Below, piece after piece: positions 10,613 to 21,839 of a stretch of DNA of 64,000 nucleotides. How positions within the stretch are numbered: position 1 is the first letter of the stretch; the number at the start of each line of letters is the position of its first letter. This DNA is from Diphasiastrum complanatum (Eukaryota > Streptophyta > Lycopodiopsida > Lycopodiales > Lycopodiaceae). Location: the NCBI GenBank assembly GCA_029204225.1, contig CM055113.1, positions 1,531,973-1,595,972 of the forward strand, in the 5' to 3' direction. The notes below the pieces were generated by a model, which had not been told where the DNA came from, made no database searches, and saw only the letters and a program-made list of their open reading frames with translations. Both the position numbers and the translations under genes were made by a program.

Positions 10613-10773
10613 ACATCAGAGATCTGATTCAGAAAGAGAGTTCATGATCCAATATGTTAAATCATCTGACATGATGACAGATGTACTCACAAAGCCTCTA
10701 AACAAGACTTTGTTTGAGAAGCACAGGATGTCAATGGGAATCAGATGAAGGTTTCCTCAATTCAAGAGGGAGT
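10613..10773 (+). pseudogene. Copia RNase H C-terminal tail
   Basis: Reads EFMIQYVKSSDMMTDVLTKPL then FEKHRMSMGIR and a stop, the usual end of copia polyproteins. It continues, on the plus strand, almost exactly where the inverted segment stops (after STFHS). A purine tract AAGAGGGAG precedes the LTR start at 10774. Confidence 0.85.
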
Positions 10774-11098
10774 TGTTGGAAAATATGAACTCTGAAAACC
10801 TACGACACCTTTGGCAAGTTTCGACCTTCGGCATTTTTCAGTTTTGTCTTACAAACATTTTGCAACGTTTTTTTTTTCCTCTTCTGGACTGTTTCTCTCA
10901 CTTCGGGACTCAAGCATAAGTCCATTTTGAAAGATAGACATTTTGGGGTACTTGTCACACTTTTTGCATATTTCACACTTTCGTGAAAATGGAACTAAAA
11001 CGTGAATAGACAATGAGAATAACGGAATGCAAGGAAAGCAAAAGTGGACAATGACAGCCAACCAAAAGTACTTAGAGTTAAGATGTTCTTCTAAAAAC
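10774..11098 (+). repeat. 3' LTR, family B, truncated
   Basis: Starts TGTTGGAAAATATGAAC after the polypurine tract and matches 5485-5832. Similarity stops at about 11096, where a different sequence (TGTTGGACGGTTCG, 11103) begins. Confidence 0.7.
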
Positions 11099-11351
11099 TA
11101 TGTTGGACGGTTCGTGGATCCCAAGACAACCCTAACTCTAGTTAATAAGTGAGAGGTATTTGGCACCCTGCGTGTGTAAGTCCAACCCGATGATCACATA
11201 GTTATTTGATTAATTAGAAAGTCAATAAAAAGACTTTAGGCCTTTTTGTGGGACTTTTAATGTCGTTGGGCCTAAATGTCAAGTTAGTGAATAAAGTTGG
11301 GTTTCTCTCCAATTTCGGATGGTTCCCACTCTTTTCATGTACATATCTTCA

Positions 11352-11579
11352 TTTCAATAAAGTAGATTGGTTCTCTTGTGAAATGGATTTATGAATGTCC
11401 TTGCTCTCTATCACTTTTCCTCCATCTCTCATGCTTTTATTGTGTTTGCTAATTGTTGGATCTGAGTGTTATTGGGATTGCATGTTTTTATTCTTTTTAT
11501 GAGAGATGAAGGAAAAGTGATAGAGAGCAAGGACATTCATAAATCCATTTCGCAAGAGAACCAATCTGCTTTATTAAAA
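11352..11579. repeat. Long inverted repeat (foldback, 81-bp arms)
   Basis: Arms 11352-11432 and 11499-11579 are reverse complements with only a few mismatches, separated by a 66-bp spacer. The left arm reads TTTCAATAAAG...CTCTCAT and the right ATGAGAG...CTTTATTAAAA. Transcribed, it would make a long hairpin. Sequence from 11103 (TGTTGGACGG...) looks LTR-like, but no partner was found. Confidence 0.85.
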
Positions 11580-12430
11580 TGAGCAGTAGAAGGACCTGGT
11601 GGTATTGTCCCTGGTTGGCATGGAGCAGGTGCCTATAATTCCTATTTTTAAGATATCATCTTCTTCATAGCCCTCAAACACTGTGGTGTCGAACTGCTTT
11701 GGTGATTTGACAGCTTGCCCGACCCGAATTGTGGCTGGTGTCTGAGCTGCTGCAATTTCTCGTGGCTCTGTGGGAAAGGTTTCTTTAAAAATAGCTTCAA
11801 AATCATGGACAATCTCGAATCCTCTTCCGGGGAATTGGAGTTCAAAGGGCGCAGGGCTCTGGGGCATTACAAAAACTTCTAAGGCCCCAAGGGGGTCGGA
11901 ATCATCGAACATATCCATGAAATACTGGGTATTTGGGAAAATAGCTCTCGTGTTTGGGGGTGAGGCGGTCCGGGCAACTGTGATGGGAATGGTAGCCCCA
12001 ATGGTCACAGATTGTCCTTGAGAGGAAGCAGAGGTGAGGGAAGCATTAGAGGCGGGGGGAATATGTAGTTCAGTGCGGATAGCAGCGAGGGGTGGAAGCG
12101 TAGCTGAAGATGTCTACCTAGTCCTTCGACGTGACGTGGAAGGCGAGCCAGGAATGACGATCTCGCTGTGTGGACGACGACGACTAGTAGAGGCTTGGTG
12201 AGATGACTCTGTTGGTGCTTCTTCATAAATAGACAACACAAAATTGGCAACAAACTCACGGACCCTGTCCTCCATATACGAGGCAGATAATAGAGAGAGG
12301 AGAGGGCCAACCGCAAATTGTTGCTTAGTGTTCTCCTTGATTGCCCTCTTCAACTCTACAAAGACCGTCTTATACCAATTATAAGGCTCGAGGGGGCTAG
12401 ATCCTATCTTGTAGTTGGATTCTACAATAT
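11574..12430 (-). pseudogene. Unidentified minus-strand ORFs, possibly retroelement ORF
   Basis: Two adjacent minus-strand frames (12353-12114 and 12008-11574) appear to be one interrupted coding region. The first has AIKENTKQQF and a run rich in Ser, Arg and Pro. The second has Pro/Thr-rich sequence followed by FDDSDPLGALEVF and an acidic stretch, EGYEEDDILKIG. No catalytic motif is recognised. The base composition is more GC-rich than the flanks, and it borders the foldback repeat and a Ty3/gypsy RT scrap, so a retroelement gag-like region is possible but unproven. Confidence 0.3.
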
Positions 12431-12555
12431 GGTGCAGGATTTATGAAGAACTGATTTGTTCCTTCCTGAGGTTGCCAAGCATCAGGAAGTTGTTCAGAAG
12501 TTGGGCTGCAACCTCTGGATGACAGGATCTCGGATGGAGGGAAACATATGCGCAT

Positions 12556-12765
12556 AAAGTGATGCCATTTGGATTGTGCAATGCTCTTAGCACCTTCCAA
12601 CGAGTGATGAGTTATGCTTTCAAGGACTTCTTATGGAAAAATTCCTTGAAATATATATGGGTGACTTGTGTGTTCACTCCTCTCGAGCCGAGCATTTATC
12701 CTGCTTGAAAAATGTGTTCATTCAATGTCGATTATTCGGAATATTATGTCTTCTTAGTCTAAAAT
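12556..12765 (+). pseudogene. Ty3/gypsy reverse transcriptase scrap
   Basis: Reads KVMPFGLCNALSTFQRVMSY, the gypsy RT motif around MPFGLxNAPxTFQR. After a frameshift comes EIYMGDLCVHS, where YMDD has become YMGD. The catalytic Asp change and the frameshift make it dead. Only about 70 residues of the domain are present. Confidence 0.8.
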
Positions 12766-13257
12766 AATTTTTAAAAAACTAGCATTTGTGAGTTTAAAAA
12801 ACATCATGCAAACAATGCTGTAATTCTATTGTGAATGGATGTCATTGTATGTCTTGTTTGCATATGTTTCTCAATAAAAATATAGTTTCTAAAGAATTGA
12901 CATTTGTGAGTTTAAAAAACATCATGGCAATATTGATGTGAATGTGGGTTGGAAGACTTGAATTTAATATGGGGACGTATGGTGGCCACGGACCAACTTT
13001 GTCCTTGAGCATCCATCAACCACGACAATCTCACCTATCACCCACTGATCACTCACAAACTTGGGCAATTCTCATATAAAAACACATATGGTCCTCTTGA
13101 GCCATGGCACTATACCCCGCTTGGGTGGGGCCAATGCTAATGCTCATGTGACAACCGTGGGCCAAAGCAGTAAGAAGTGCTGCCGGTTACGTGACCTACT
13201 CTTTTACGATAGCGTTGCAGTGACCTACGATCCTTATCTTTTGGAAGATGGGTTGCT
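12766..13257. other. Intergenic, with a short duplicated A-rich segment
   Basis: CATTTGTGAGTTTAAAAAAC occurs at about 12783 and 12900 with related flanks. The rest shows no gene I recognise. Confidence 0.5.
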
Positions 13258-13500
13258 TATTTTTAGCCTTGCTTTGCAACAATGCAAAGGTGTTCATGAA
13301 GTCAAAACTCAATGAAGAGCCTGAAATTGGGAGCCTGCTTGCTTCGGTAAATACAGATACTTTTAAGTATGGTTTCTTATGGAATTTGAATCATTCACTA
13401 TGTATAACTTACACATTTAATTTCATTTGAGCTCTCCTCTAAGTAGACTATCCAAACAATAACTCATCTACCACATCTTTAGAGTGCTTTCATTGCAACA
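13258..13500. repeat. Dispersed repeat, copy 1 (partner at 41490)
   Basis: Matches 41490-41727 in direct orientation (shared blocks include GAAGTCAAAACTCAA, CCTGAAATTGGGAG, ATTTCATTTGAGCTCTC). Both copies end at GAGTGCTTTCATTGCAACA. No coding function seen; the ORFs through it are short and not conserved between the copies. Confidence 0.8.
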
Positions 13501-15070
13501 GATCCCCTAAATAATGCTCCATAGGAGTGTTTGCACTTATCCACATTAAATCTTTTAAGAACTGAAGTAGCATATGACAAATACAGCTATAAGAAGATGT
13601 CCTATCTACCTCAAGACCCAAGATATTGTGCAAAGATCCAAGATCTTGCATTTTAAACTCTTTTCCTAGAGCTAATTTTGCCTCATCAATGAGCTTGACA
13701 TTGTTTCCATAAAAAATAATGTCATCTACATAAAGTACAAGGATGATCACATCACTATATACAAACTTGAAGTAAAAAGATGGATCATACTCACTAAGAG
13801 TGAAATATAGTGAGAGAAGGAAAGTTAAGTCGAGAATACGAACATCTTGGAGCTGGCTTGAGACCATACAAGCTCTTGAAAAGTAGGCAAACCTTATCCT
13901 CTTGACCTTGCATGATAAACTCCTTGGTTGGTGCATGTAGATCTCCTCCTCAAGATAGCCATTAAGAAAAGCATTAGTCACATCCATTTGGTACGTAAAC
14001 CAATTGAAAGAAGATGATAAGGCAATCAAAATCCTTATGGTAGTCACCTTTGCCACATGAGCAAATGTTTCATCATAATCTAGACCTTTAACTTGAGCAT
14101 ATTCCTTTGCACAAAGCCTAAATTTATACTTGTTGATAGAACCATCTTGATTATATTTGAGATCAAGGGGAACGTCATAATCATGGCCCTTGTGTGTGAT
14201 GGCGAAAAATTTGGAAAGCACATCTAGCTTCACTACCAATGTAGAAATCGTGCATCAACTACACATAAAAGATGAAAACTCAATAAGAACTTGTCATAAA
14301 TACTTAGATATCATATGTTAGTGTATCTGTCCATACAAAAGCTGACCAACTCTGCTGTAGTATAGAGAGGTAGAGATTCGATCCAACGAGGAATGTGTGA
14401 TCTATAGAGAAAACTATGCTACTATGAACGAGGTAGCGATAGTTTGTCAGGCTGCCTCCATGCTACCTTCCTTCGGAGGATGAAAGCTACAATTAAATCC
14501 TAGAAAATACACATGAATCTAACTTTAAATTACTCCTACTTCATCATGGCTATTTGTGGGCGTCGTACCCTTGTTGCTCTTGGCCTCTTTGAATTCAAAG
14601 GCATTCAACAATAAGGGAGATCCTACCTACGGTGGCTTAAGGCCCGTGATGTGGATATAACACCTAATCTGTGAGCTGTAGCCAAGAGGGAAGGAAGAGG
14701 TGAGGGACAAGTCAAACTTGGAATAGAAATCTACATATAACACATTTCTATAACACATATACTTGGATCCCAATGAATCCCAAGCATTCTTTAATAAATC
14801 CCAAGAATCCTTTGATGAAGTACTCTTACCAACTTCCTTGAGAAGTTCATTGGTAGCATTCATCTTTATCATGTGTAGAGCTCTTTTGGCTCTCTTGTCA
14901 TACCTCAATTGTTCTTGTTGTGTTGGATGGCCTCTCCTCCAAACCAACAACAATATCCAAAACATCATTTATCTAAAGAAGTGATTCCATCCTCACTTTC
15001 CACAATGAATAGTTGCTTGAGGTAAGCCTATCATTGCCTTCCAGCATGTATCCACTTGATGTAGCCATGG
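13501..15070 (-). pseudogene. Ty1/copia remnant (gag and RT), minus strand
   Basis: Gag begins with ATG near 15069 (MATSSGYMLEGNDRLTSSNY), close to the gag of the plus-strand element at 44118. A second piece ends near 14740. After about 400 bp of unassigned sequence, reverse transcriptase follows (14239-13500): HDYDVPLDLKYNQDG, LDYDETFAHVAKVTTIRILI, DVTNAFLNGYLEEEIYMHQ, YVDDIIFYGN and MQDLGSLHNILGLEVD. The YVDD pair is intact. A section between the NG loop and SEYDPSF is frameshifted. Protease, zinc knuckle and integrase are missing and the RT ends abruptly at TPMEH; no LTRs are visible. It abuts the dispersed repeat at 13258-13500. Confidence 0.8.
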
Positions 15071-15382
15071 TGCAATGACCTGATCCTTCTCTTTCACCCT
15101 GTTCCAATGCACAAAGCATGCTTTTGAAATACAACAAATGTTTCCAAAAATAAATCACAAAGATATGGAACCTCTCAATTTTTTTCTAGTACTTATATCT
15201 AGCAAATCAACACATAGAATGTAGAAATCTTGGTCAACCTATGATCTATCCTCAATCTAATGACTCTTTCCACTTTCTAAGATTGAAACACACTCTAATG
15301 AAATTCATTAACCTCACAAAATAGAGATCCAATCAAAATAAGGTTTTTGACAAAATCACAAAAAAATTGATTAATTCAAATT

Positions 15383-16759
15383 CTACATGCAATTGTCTAA
15401 AACTTGATATAGAATCTTGTAGCCTCTGGCATCAATTACGTTGCTTGCTTTGTTAGAAAACATCACACGCATCCCTGCATCTGCTATTCTTGCTACAGAT
15501 AGCAAGTCTTGCTTCAGAGTTGGCACGAATAGAACGTCTTCGAGTCGTCTATCTTTGTCGTTGGTATTGAGCCAGAGTGAACCAATACCATTCACCTGAT
15601 GTCTGGATCCATCTTCAAGAACTATGAATCTCGAGGGATCTACACTTCTGAAATCAGACATGATTCGTCTTGATGTCACGAAGTGCGAGGTGGATCCTGA
15701 ATCCAGGATCACCTCGAGCGTGTCAGACGTTGATGCTGCACACACATCTTCACAAATGTAGGCGGTCAAACAATTTTTGTTCATTCTTTCTTTGCCCATC
15801 TTCAAACTTTCGGGCTCCTCGACATAGGAAGAACTATTATCATTCTCCTGTCTATTCTATGCTGATCTGTTTCTTGGGTTCTGGTGGCAATCCATGGCTA
15901 CATGACCCTTCTTATGGCAATGGATACACTCAATCTTGGGACTGAGCCAGTAGGTATCTACTGTATGCCCGTCTCTTCTGCATCTCGTGCAGGTCTTCTT
16001 GTCAGCATCTTGTCTTTTCGACCTTCCTTTGGTCTTCCAGTTGCTTTTGCTGGTTCTCTCTGCTTGTTGGTCACGGTCCTGCCTCTGATTCGACTCCCTC
16101 TTAGGCTTGAACTGTTTCTTTGATTTTTCTTTGTTGTCGTAGAGTGCTTGGTCAGAACCATCTTTGTGATCAAGATGCTCTCTGGCCTGGACTTCCTGTC
16201 AAATCTCAACAATCGCCTTTTCGAGGTTCGTGGTAGGATCTTTCGCGAGCAGGGTCCGTGTCATCTAGAAAGATCTAGGTAAGGGTCTCAACAAATATGT
16301 GAGTTGCTTCTCAACTGATACTAGATTCTCTGCTCCTGAGTTGTGTAGTGATAGAAACAGATCCTTCATCTTTCTCACGAAAGAGGTGAGGTCTTTTCCA
16401 TCCCACTACAGATTCGTCAGCTGATCTTCCAGCATCATAATCTGACTTTCTGATTTCGTTTGAAATCTTGTGAGCAGTGTATCCCACATCTCCTTAGCCT
16501 TGGAGAGTGTAGCCAGGTCAAGTGTAAGGCTATCTTCGATGGAAGATGATAGCAAGGCTACTGCCTTGTCGTTTTTCTCCCTCCATTTGCGTAGCTCCTT
16601 GTCTGTTGTCGTAGGCATTTCTTCTATGCCATCCCCCCAAGGGAAGAGTCCTTCGCCCTTGAGTATCAAAGATGTCTTAACTTTTCAGACTAGAAAGTTA
16701 GATACTGAAGAATTAAGTATAGTGCAAATATTTATCTGCATGTTGCTGATTGAAGCCAT
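15383..16759 (-). pseudogene. Ty1/copia gag-protease, minus strand, nearly complete
   Basis: Reading down from an ATG at 16759: gag N-terminus with one stop, KGEGLFPWGD, WREKNDKAVALL, EMWDTLLTRF and LEDQLTNL. A Lys/Arg-rich linker and two zinc-knuckle-like motifs (CTRCRRDGH, and CIHCHKKGHVAMDC with C-x2-C-x4-H-x4-C) follow. The protease reads VILDSGSTSHFV with an intact DSG, then VLFVPTLKQDLLSVARI, ending at a stop at 15383. A few in-frame stops (in the N-terminus, before WDGKDL, near EVQAR) break it. No integrase or RT follows to the left; the copia remnant at 13501-15070 is a different copy. Its priming site is at 16859-16871. Confidence 0.8.
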
Positions 16760-16857
16760 TGCTTCTTGAAGTCTGTTTTTCTTGTCGTTTGGTTGATTGT
16801 CTGAATGCTTGGCCTCCTGGATCTGCTAGCTTCTCGGTTATGTCAGAATATGACAGG

Positions 16858-16950
16858 CAGCTCTGATACCACTGATGAGAAATCGAGTCAGCGCTCTGAT
16901 ACCACTATTGGGAGTCGAGCTGTGCTCCGATACGAATGATGAGAATCGTG
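16858..16950 (-). other. Primer binding site in a triplicated 31-33-bp repeat
   Basis: On the minus strand TGGTATCAGAGC is found at 16859-16871 and again at 16892-16904. A mutated third copy (CGTATCGGAGC) lies at about 16924-16936. The flanks also repeat (GATGAGAA/GGGAG, TCGAG/TCGTG), so a unit of 31-33 bp with the initiator-Met tRNA primer site is present three times. It sits upstream of the gag at 16759. Confidence 0.8.
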
Positions 16951-17600
16951 AGAAGAAAAATTCACGAAAACATTCGCGACTCTCTTTTGAGATTCGGATG
17001 GAGTTCAGATGCATTCGCTGTGTACTGCCAACTGAAACACTCCTACAATCCTCCAGAGGGTAGTCAGGTACTACTAATCTACGTTCATAAAATTAATATA
17101 GCATTCGACTTCATTTCAACCAAGGTGCAAAATTCAACAAGAAAACTCAAACATATTAAAATAAACAGCATAAGCATTCGACATTCAAGCTCAGACACAA
17201 CTAGAAAATAATCTATATCGATTTTTTTTTATTTCTTCAGGGCACTGCATGCGAATCCACGCAATGCGTTGGTGTGAGAGAAGCACGGTTCTCTCAAGAG
17301 TATTAGTCTCGCTTTACTAGCGGACAATCGGATCTTCTGATCCTAGACAGAATTGTCTTCTCGCACGTAGGCGGAGCTTCTGTCTATTTTTGTCTTGATT
17401 GCTTACTAGCATCAGACTACTTCTTGTTCTTCTTTTCTTGCTTCGTTACACACTGTGTATCCTATTGATATATGTCAAGTATTATTCAGTAAATACAGTC
17501 TCTCTATGCAAATCTAAGATTAGAGTGGTTAACCATCTACAACTAATCAGAGAATTACAAGAGTGGCAGTTTAGCCACGACCTAGGGAGTATCTGCTGAC
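16951..17600 (-). repeat. Probable 5' LTR of the minus-strand copia element
   Basis: The stretch upstream (on the minus strand) of the triplicated primer site should be the 5' LTR. It holds no gene I recognise, with short ORFs only. No second copy of the LTR exists in the window, so its outer border is unknown and the end given is a guess. Confidence 0.35.
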
Positions 17601-17765
17601 GTCATGCCATCAGGTCATATCTCTGTACTTCAGGTACTTGCATGATCTCTAGTGGTACTCCTTGGAGCGTGAGGACAGAATGGATTTCGTTTCCACCGTT
17701 GGTTTCGTTTACCTCGTTCGCCTTTCAATTTGTATAGGACCGCAAGGAAATCTCGTTAAGGATCG

Positions 17766-17912
17766 TTCGTGTTCGCGAAACTCTTCGTGTTTCGCGTCTT
17801 CAGATGTTCGAGTTCGCGAACATGTTGGTCTTCATCTTCGTTGACTTTCGTGTTCGCAAAACTCTTCATGTTTCGTGTCTTCAGATGTTTGAGTTTCGCG
17901 AACATGTTCGTC
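17766..17912. repeat. 81-bp-period tandem repeat
   Basis: Two copies start at 17766 and 17847 (TTCGTGTTCGC(G/A)AAACTCTTC, later TCTTCAGATGTT and TCGCGAACATGTT). The unit is TTCG-rich and contains TCGCGA palindromes. It may be part of the LTR to its left. Confidence 0.8.
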
Positions 17913-18469
17913 AATCGAGGGGCCGCAAGCTAGCAAGCCTTTGTATTCAGAAACACTTTGTTTCTTCAAAGTCTTCATCCATAACTAGAATCGAAGGCCA
18001 GCCCCATATTGTGTGATAAAAGAGAGAATATACAATTAAGCAAAATCAAGCATTTAATTGGTGAGCACATGCAATTTATCCATGTACATATCTTAGAATA
18101 TGACAAGTAAAGCCTGTAAATCTTTTATTTAATTTCTCAAATTCATCTCTTTCATGAAAAGTCATTCTCAAAATTCATATAACAAATGAAGATAACATAT
18201 GAAATGTAAAAAAGTTCTTATGTTCGTGAAATAGCCTACTAGCTATTCTTATAGGAAACAATGTTGATATGAACCATTAAGTTTTATGATTTTAACAGGT
18301 GTGAATTTATGTGATAGGCAACCATACAAACAATACATGCATGCCAAACTCTTATGATATCTATCATTTTACAGACAATAGATATTGATCATATAAATTC
18401 AGACAAATAATGCATGTGTTTAGAATGCAAACATGGGTAAAATCACATGTTCCATTTGAAATCAATGAG
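17913..18469. other. AT-rich, no gene seen
   Basis: AT-rich sequence with only short ORFs; no motif or repeat recognised. Confidence 0.5.
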
Positions 18470-19577
18470 TCAAGCCTCTTGGTTCAAAGCAATACCAGCC
18501 TTTTTATGCAAATTCTGGTAGTTGCTATTATCTAAGTCCTTCCACAAAAACTCTCTTACAGGCATAGGAGACAATCCTTCCCATCGATGAGCTATCAAAT
18601 GCTCTAGCATTAAATAGTATGCCATCTTCTTCATATCTTGCAAGGGCTGCATCTCCACAAGATGCAAATGAGACAAAAATATTGGCAGAAGAACGAGTTA
18701 GTGATGGCTTTGATTTGCCAGCGCTGTTAGGCCTAACGTAGTCATGAAACATAGCGACATCACATCAAAGTTAACCTTTTCACTAATCCATTTAAGTAGT
18801 TTGAAAATTTCTTCCGATGGAGCTCATGTTATATGCAACCTGCACATAATCGATTTATTAATATTGCATGTTCCTTCAAGAAATCGTCCAACCTTTTGCT
18901 ATGTATAGCGGCACAATACATCCTATATCGAGTCCATTCAAAAAACTACTAGCACACGCCACACGTTCAAGTTTGCAGGCTAGTTAAAACAGGCTGCAAA
19001 GAAGCCTTTGCCTCACATATCTCCCTTATTTCGTATATGGGTACTGAAGTCTGTCCCCTTATTCGCTCCATCAGTGCTGCATATATTGTGAATGGTAGAC
19101 ACCAAACCAGAGTTGTCATCCTTGCATACAAGTTCAAAGAGGTATGCTTCAACTTCAGTCTTCTTCGTGAAATCATAATAATCCAATAATACGTAATTCT
19201 CTGAAGAAATATCCGAAACGGTAGCCCTTGTAGTAAAGCATTCTTCCGCTGATGAATCATCAGCTATACTCTTTCTGTTAATTGGATCATGGTCAGTTTC
19301 TAAATGCGAAAGCAGATTATCTGTTCCATTTTCTGTGTCACGAATAATCTGCAGAAATGGACGAATCCTTATAGCTCATGATGACTTTTGGAAAAGGCTG
19401 CTCACATCTTTCCAAACTATTTCCTGGTTTGGAGTCTTTAATTGGAAGGCATAGGGGCTGCTTGTGAGCGGATACACCTTTATTTTGTTCTGGGGACATG
19501 ATATAATTCACAAGAGACACCATGAGCTCCTCGATGTGCCCACAAGGGACATCTTCCAAGGAGCTTTTGCGATCCAT
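18470..19577 (-). other. Unidentified minus-strand ORFs
   Basis: A 79-codon ORF (19577-19338, MDRKSSLEDVPCGHIEELMV) stops at TGA. Reading continues in the same strand to about 19020 with LLDYYDFTKKTEVEAYLFEL. A further frame at 18752-18528 reads NIFVSFASCGDAALARYEED. They lie just beyond the arginine decarboxylase pseudogene on the same strand but do not match its C-terminal domain as I know it. They may be exons of another broken gene. I do not recognise the family. Confidence 0.25.
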
Positions 19578-19909
19578 GATGCCGCTTGCAACTTTTTGAT
19601 ATAGCCAGCTGGAATCGTTATATATCAGAAGAACATGGATCTAAATTTCCTTTAGAAAGAGAGATGGATCTCAGACTATCGGTGGCAGGTGCAACCCCAA
19701 GGAACAACAACATGAGATGATAATTATTTATCCAACCCACCCCGTTGTGTTATCATTCATTAGAAAAAAAGTGTTGCCTAACATTCGTTTCCTCTTTCAA
19801 ATTTTCTCTTTTGATGCATGACGATGATACTGACCAAAGTTTATGTATCGTATTGTCATAATCGTTCAAAAGACTGCATGAGATAATCGCGAGAGAAAGA
19901 ATCTCCAGA

Positions 19910-21295
19910 AAAATAAAAAGATATTGTCACAAACGAGGCTATTTTTCCATCACTATCACAAGTAATATCACACAATATTGCTCTCAAGGATAGTGCTTTC
20001 CCCAGCCTGTGCAGAGGAACAATAGGGAAAAGCTCCCCAATAGCCCAGCTATCTGACATGAATTTGAAAATTGATAGCTTGGTATGATATGTAACGATTT
20101 GGTCATTTAAAACATCCGACATTCCTAGCCCAGCTTTCTTTGAATATAGGCTTCGCAAATTGCCTTTCTTCGACTCTTGGCTCATCAGATTGGAGACTGA
20201 AGTGTAGAGCTCATCGACAATGGCCCGCAGCTCCAGACTTACAAGACCAAGTTTGAAACTGCATGCACATTCTAACTTGAGTTGCTTAGCACAAGCAAGA
20301 TCACCCTCAATATCTCCAATATTCACAAGACTTGCAAGATCTTCGGATAAAACCGAAAGCTGGTGTGGAAGACCGTGGGACTGCAGCACATCTGTTACAT
20401 CCTCTCCCCTGCAAAGCTCCTTCCAACTGTGTTGCAGTTTTCTGACTGAGAAGGCATCAAAAATAAGAACGAACGATGAGACACTAAACTGCACCCGCTC
20501 TCACAACATAAGGTCGGAGCCTTTACGTTGTTCAATGCACAAGCATCGTCAACTGCATGAATGACCTATTCTGTGTAGTCCTCAAATGTGTAACCAATGG
20601 ACATACTAGATGTTGAAGAGTTAGATTCATCATAGTCAATGCCAAGGCCACCACCAATATCAAGGTTTTCATTCCTTCCCAAGCACAGAAAGCTCACAGA
20701 ATATATGAGCTGCCTGGGTGACACCCTCCTTCACAATGGATCAAGATGGAATTTGCGATCCAGTATGGAAGTAAAGCAGCTGGAGAACATCTAACATTCC
20801 AACGTCCTTCAAAGTTTTGACAATACTCAAGATTTCAGATGCGCACAACCCAAAATTTTCCTTGTCTCCAGATGTTTCTCCCCAATGGCCACTGTTCTTT
20901 GTGCTTAATTTTGCACGGACACCAATCACAGGCTGCACTCGAAGATACTGACTCATTTTAAGAACTATCTGTAGCTCTTTCTCCTGCTCCAAAACAATTA
21001 CAGAATTGAGCCCCAGCTGACGAGCTATTAACGCAAGCTGCACATATTCTGCATCTTTGTAGCCATTGCAAATCAAAAGAGCATCAGGACCACAGGTCAA
21101 GATTCTGGTTTAGAACTTGCCTCAAGTCCAAAAGAGAAGTTTCTACCAAACCTCACAATGTCTTCAAATACATACCAGTCTGGACTGCACTTCACTGGAA
21201 ATACGCCTTGGAAGCTACCTGGATAGCCATTAAGAAGAATTGCTCTCTCGTTAATGTAGTTTGCAAAACCTCAAGCCTATTCTTCAAAATCTCAA
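19910..21295 (-). pseudogene. ADC: Arginine decarboxylase (SpeA-type) pseudogene
   Basis: Biosynthetic arginine decarboxylase makes agmatine from arginine, the first step of a plant route to putrescine. Going down the minus strand: [11 protein letters not shown] (about 21290), FQGVFPVKC with the PLP-binding Lys (about 21200), [10 protein letters not shown] (about 21130), then a short deletion and stop. After that come [72 protein letters not shown] (about 20650), a CCESG motif near 20505 (family CxESG), ELFPIVPLHRL (about 20025) and DITCDSDGKI (about 19955). Several frameshifts and stops occur, for instance after TGSQIPS. The C-terminal dimer/active-site region that should follow CDSDGKI is missing. 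Plant ADC genes often have few introns, and none is obvious here. Confidence 0.9.
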
Positions 21296-21839
21296 GAAAG
21301 CAAATAATCAGAAAAAGCCTGGAAGTTATGCAGCGAACACTCTAGAAGCTTACAGCTCAAGGTATCACAGCCAGACGCATTATTACTACTATGTTTCCAC
21401 TGCTTATCAACTCTATTCTCGAAAGAATGACTGGTTGCGGTCTCATCATCATGATCTTGAATGGCCCTTGTAACTATTCATAAGAACTTGCTATTTGAAG
21501 GTACTGCAGATTTCAAGCCTTTAGAGGGAAGATGCTGTGATTGACCGAACTGCCTGATGGTTATTCCACGTTGATTACAACAGCACTAATGATCTTGAAA
21601 GGAGGGTTAGTGTCATAAGAAGTTGCTACTTGTGGTTTTGTAGGAAATAGCAACAGACATTAGCTGCCGGAACAGATGACCCACTCCGAGATGCCGGAAC
21701 AGACGACCCACTTCCTCCAACTTGCAAGAACAAGAAATTGCGACGCTACGGAATTCAAAATTCCCACTATAAACTCTCTCACAACAAAACTATGTCAGTA
21801 AAGAGGAGTGATATAAATTCTCTCACAATAAAACTATGT
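21296..21839. other. Intergenic, no gene identified
   Basis: A 70-codon plus-strand ORF (21261-21473, with a YYYYV run) overlaps the decarboxylase start on the other strand and looks like chance. At about 21660-21715 AGATGCCGGAACAGACGACCCAC repeats a slightly different copy just before it. Confidence 0.4.

Noticed and set aside
12005-12316. Second minus-strand ORF overlapping 12114-12353
   Set aside because: Shadow frame of the same GC-richer stretch; leucine-rich by chance with no motif.
21261-21473. 70-codon plus-strand ORF with a YYYYV run
   Set aside because: Overlaps the arginine decarboxylase start on the other strand, has no family likeness and no supporting signals.
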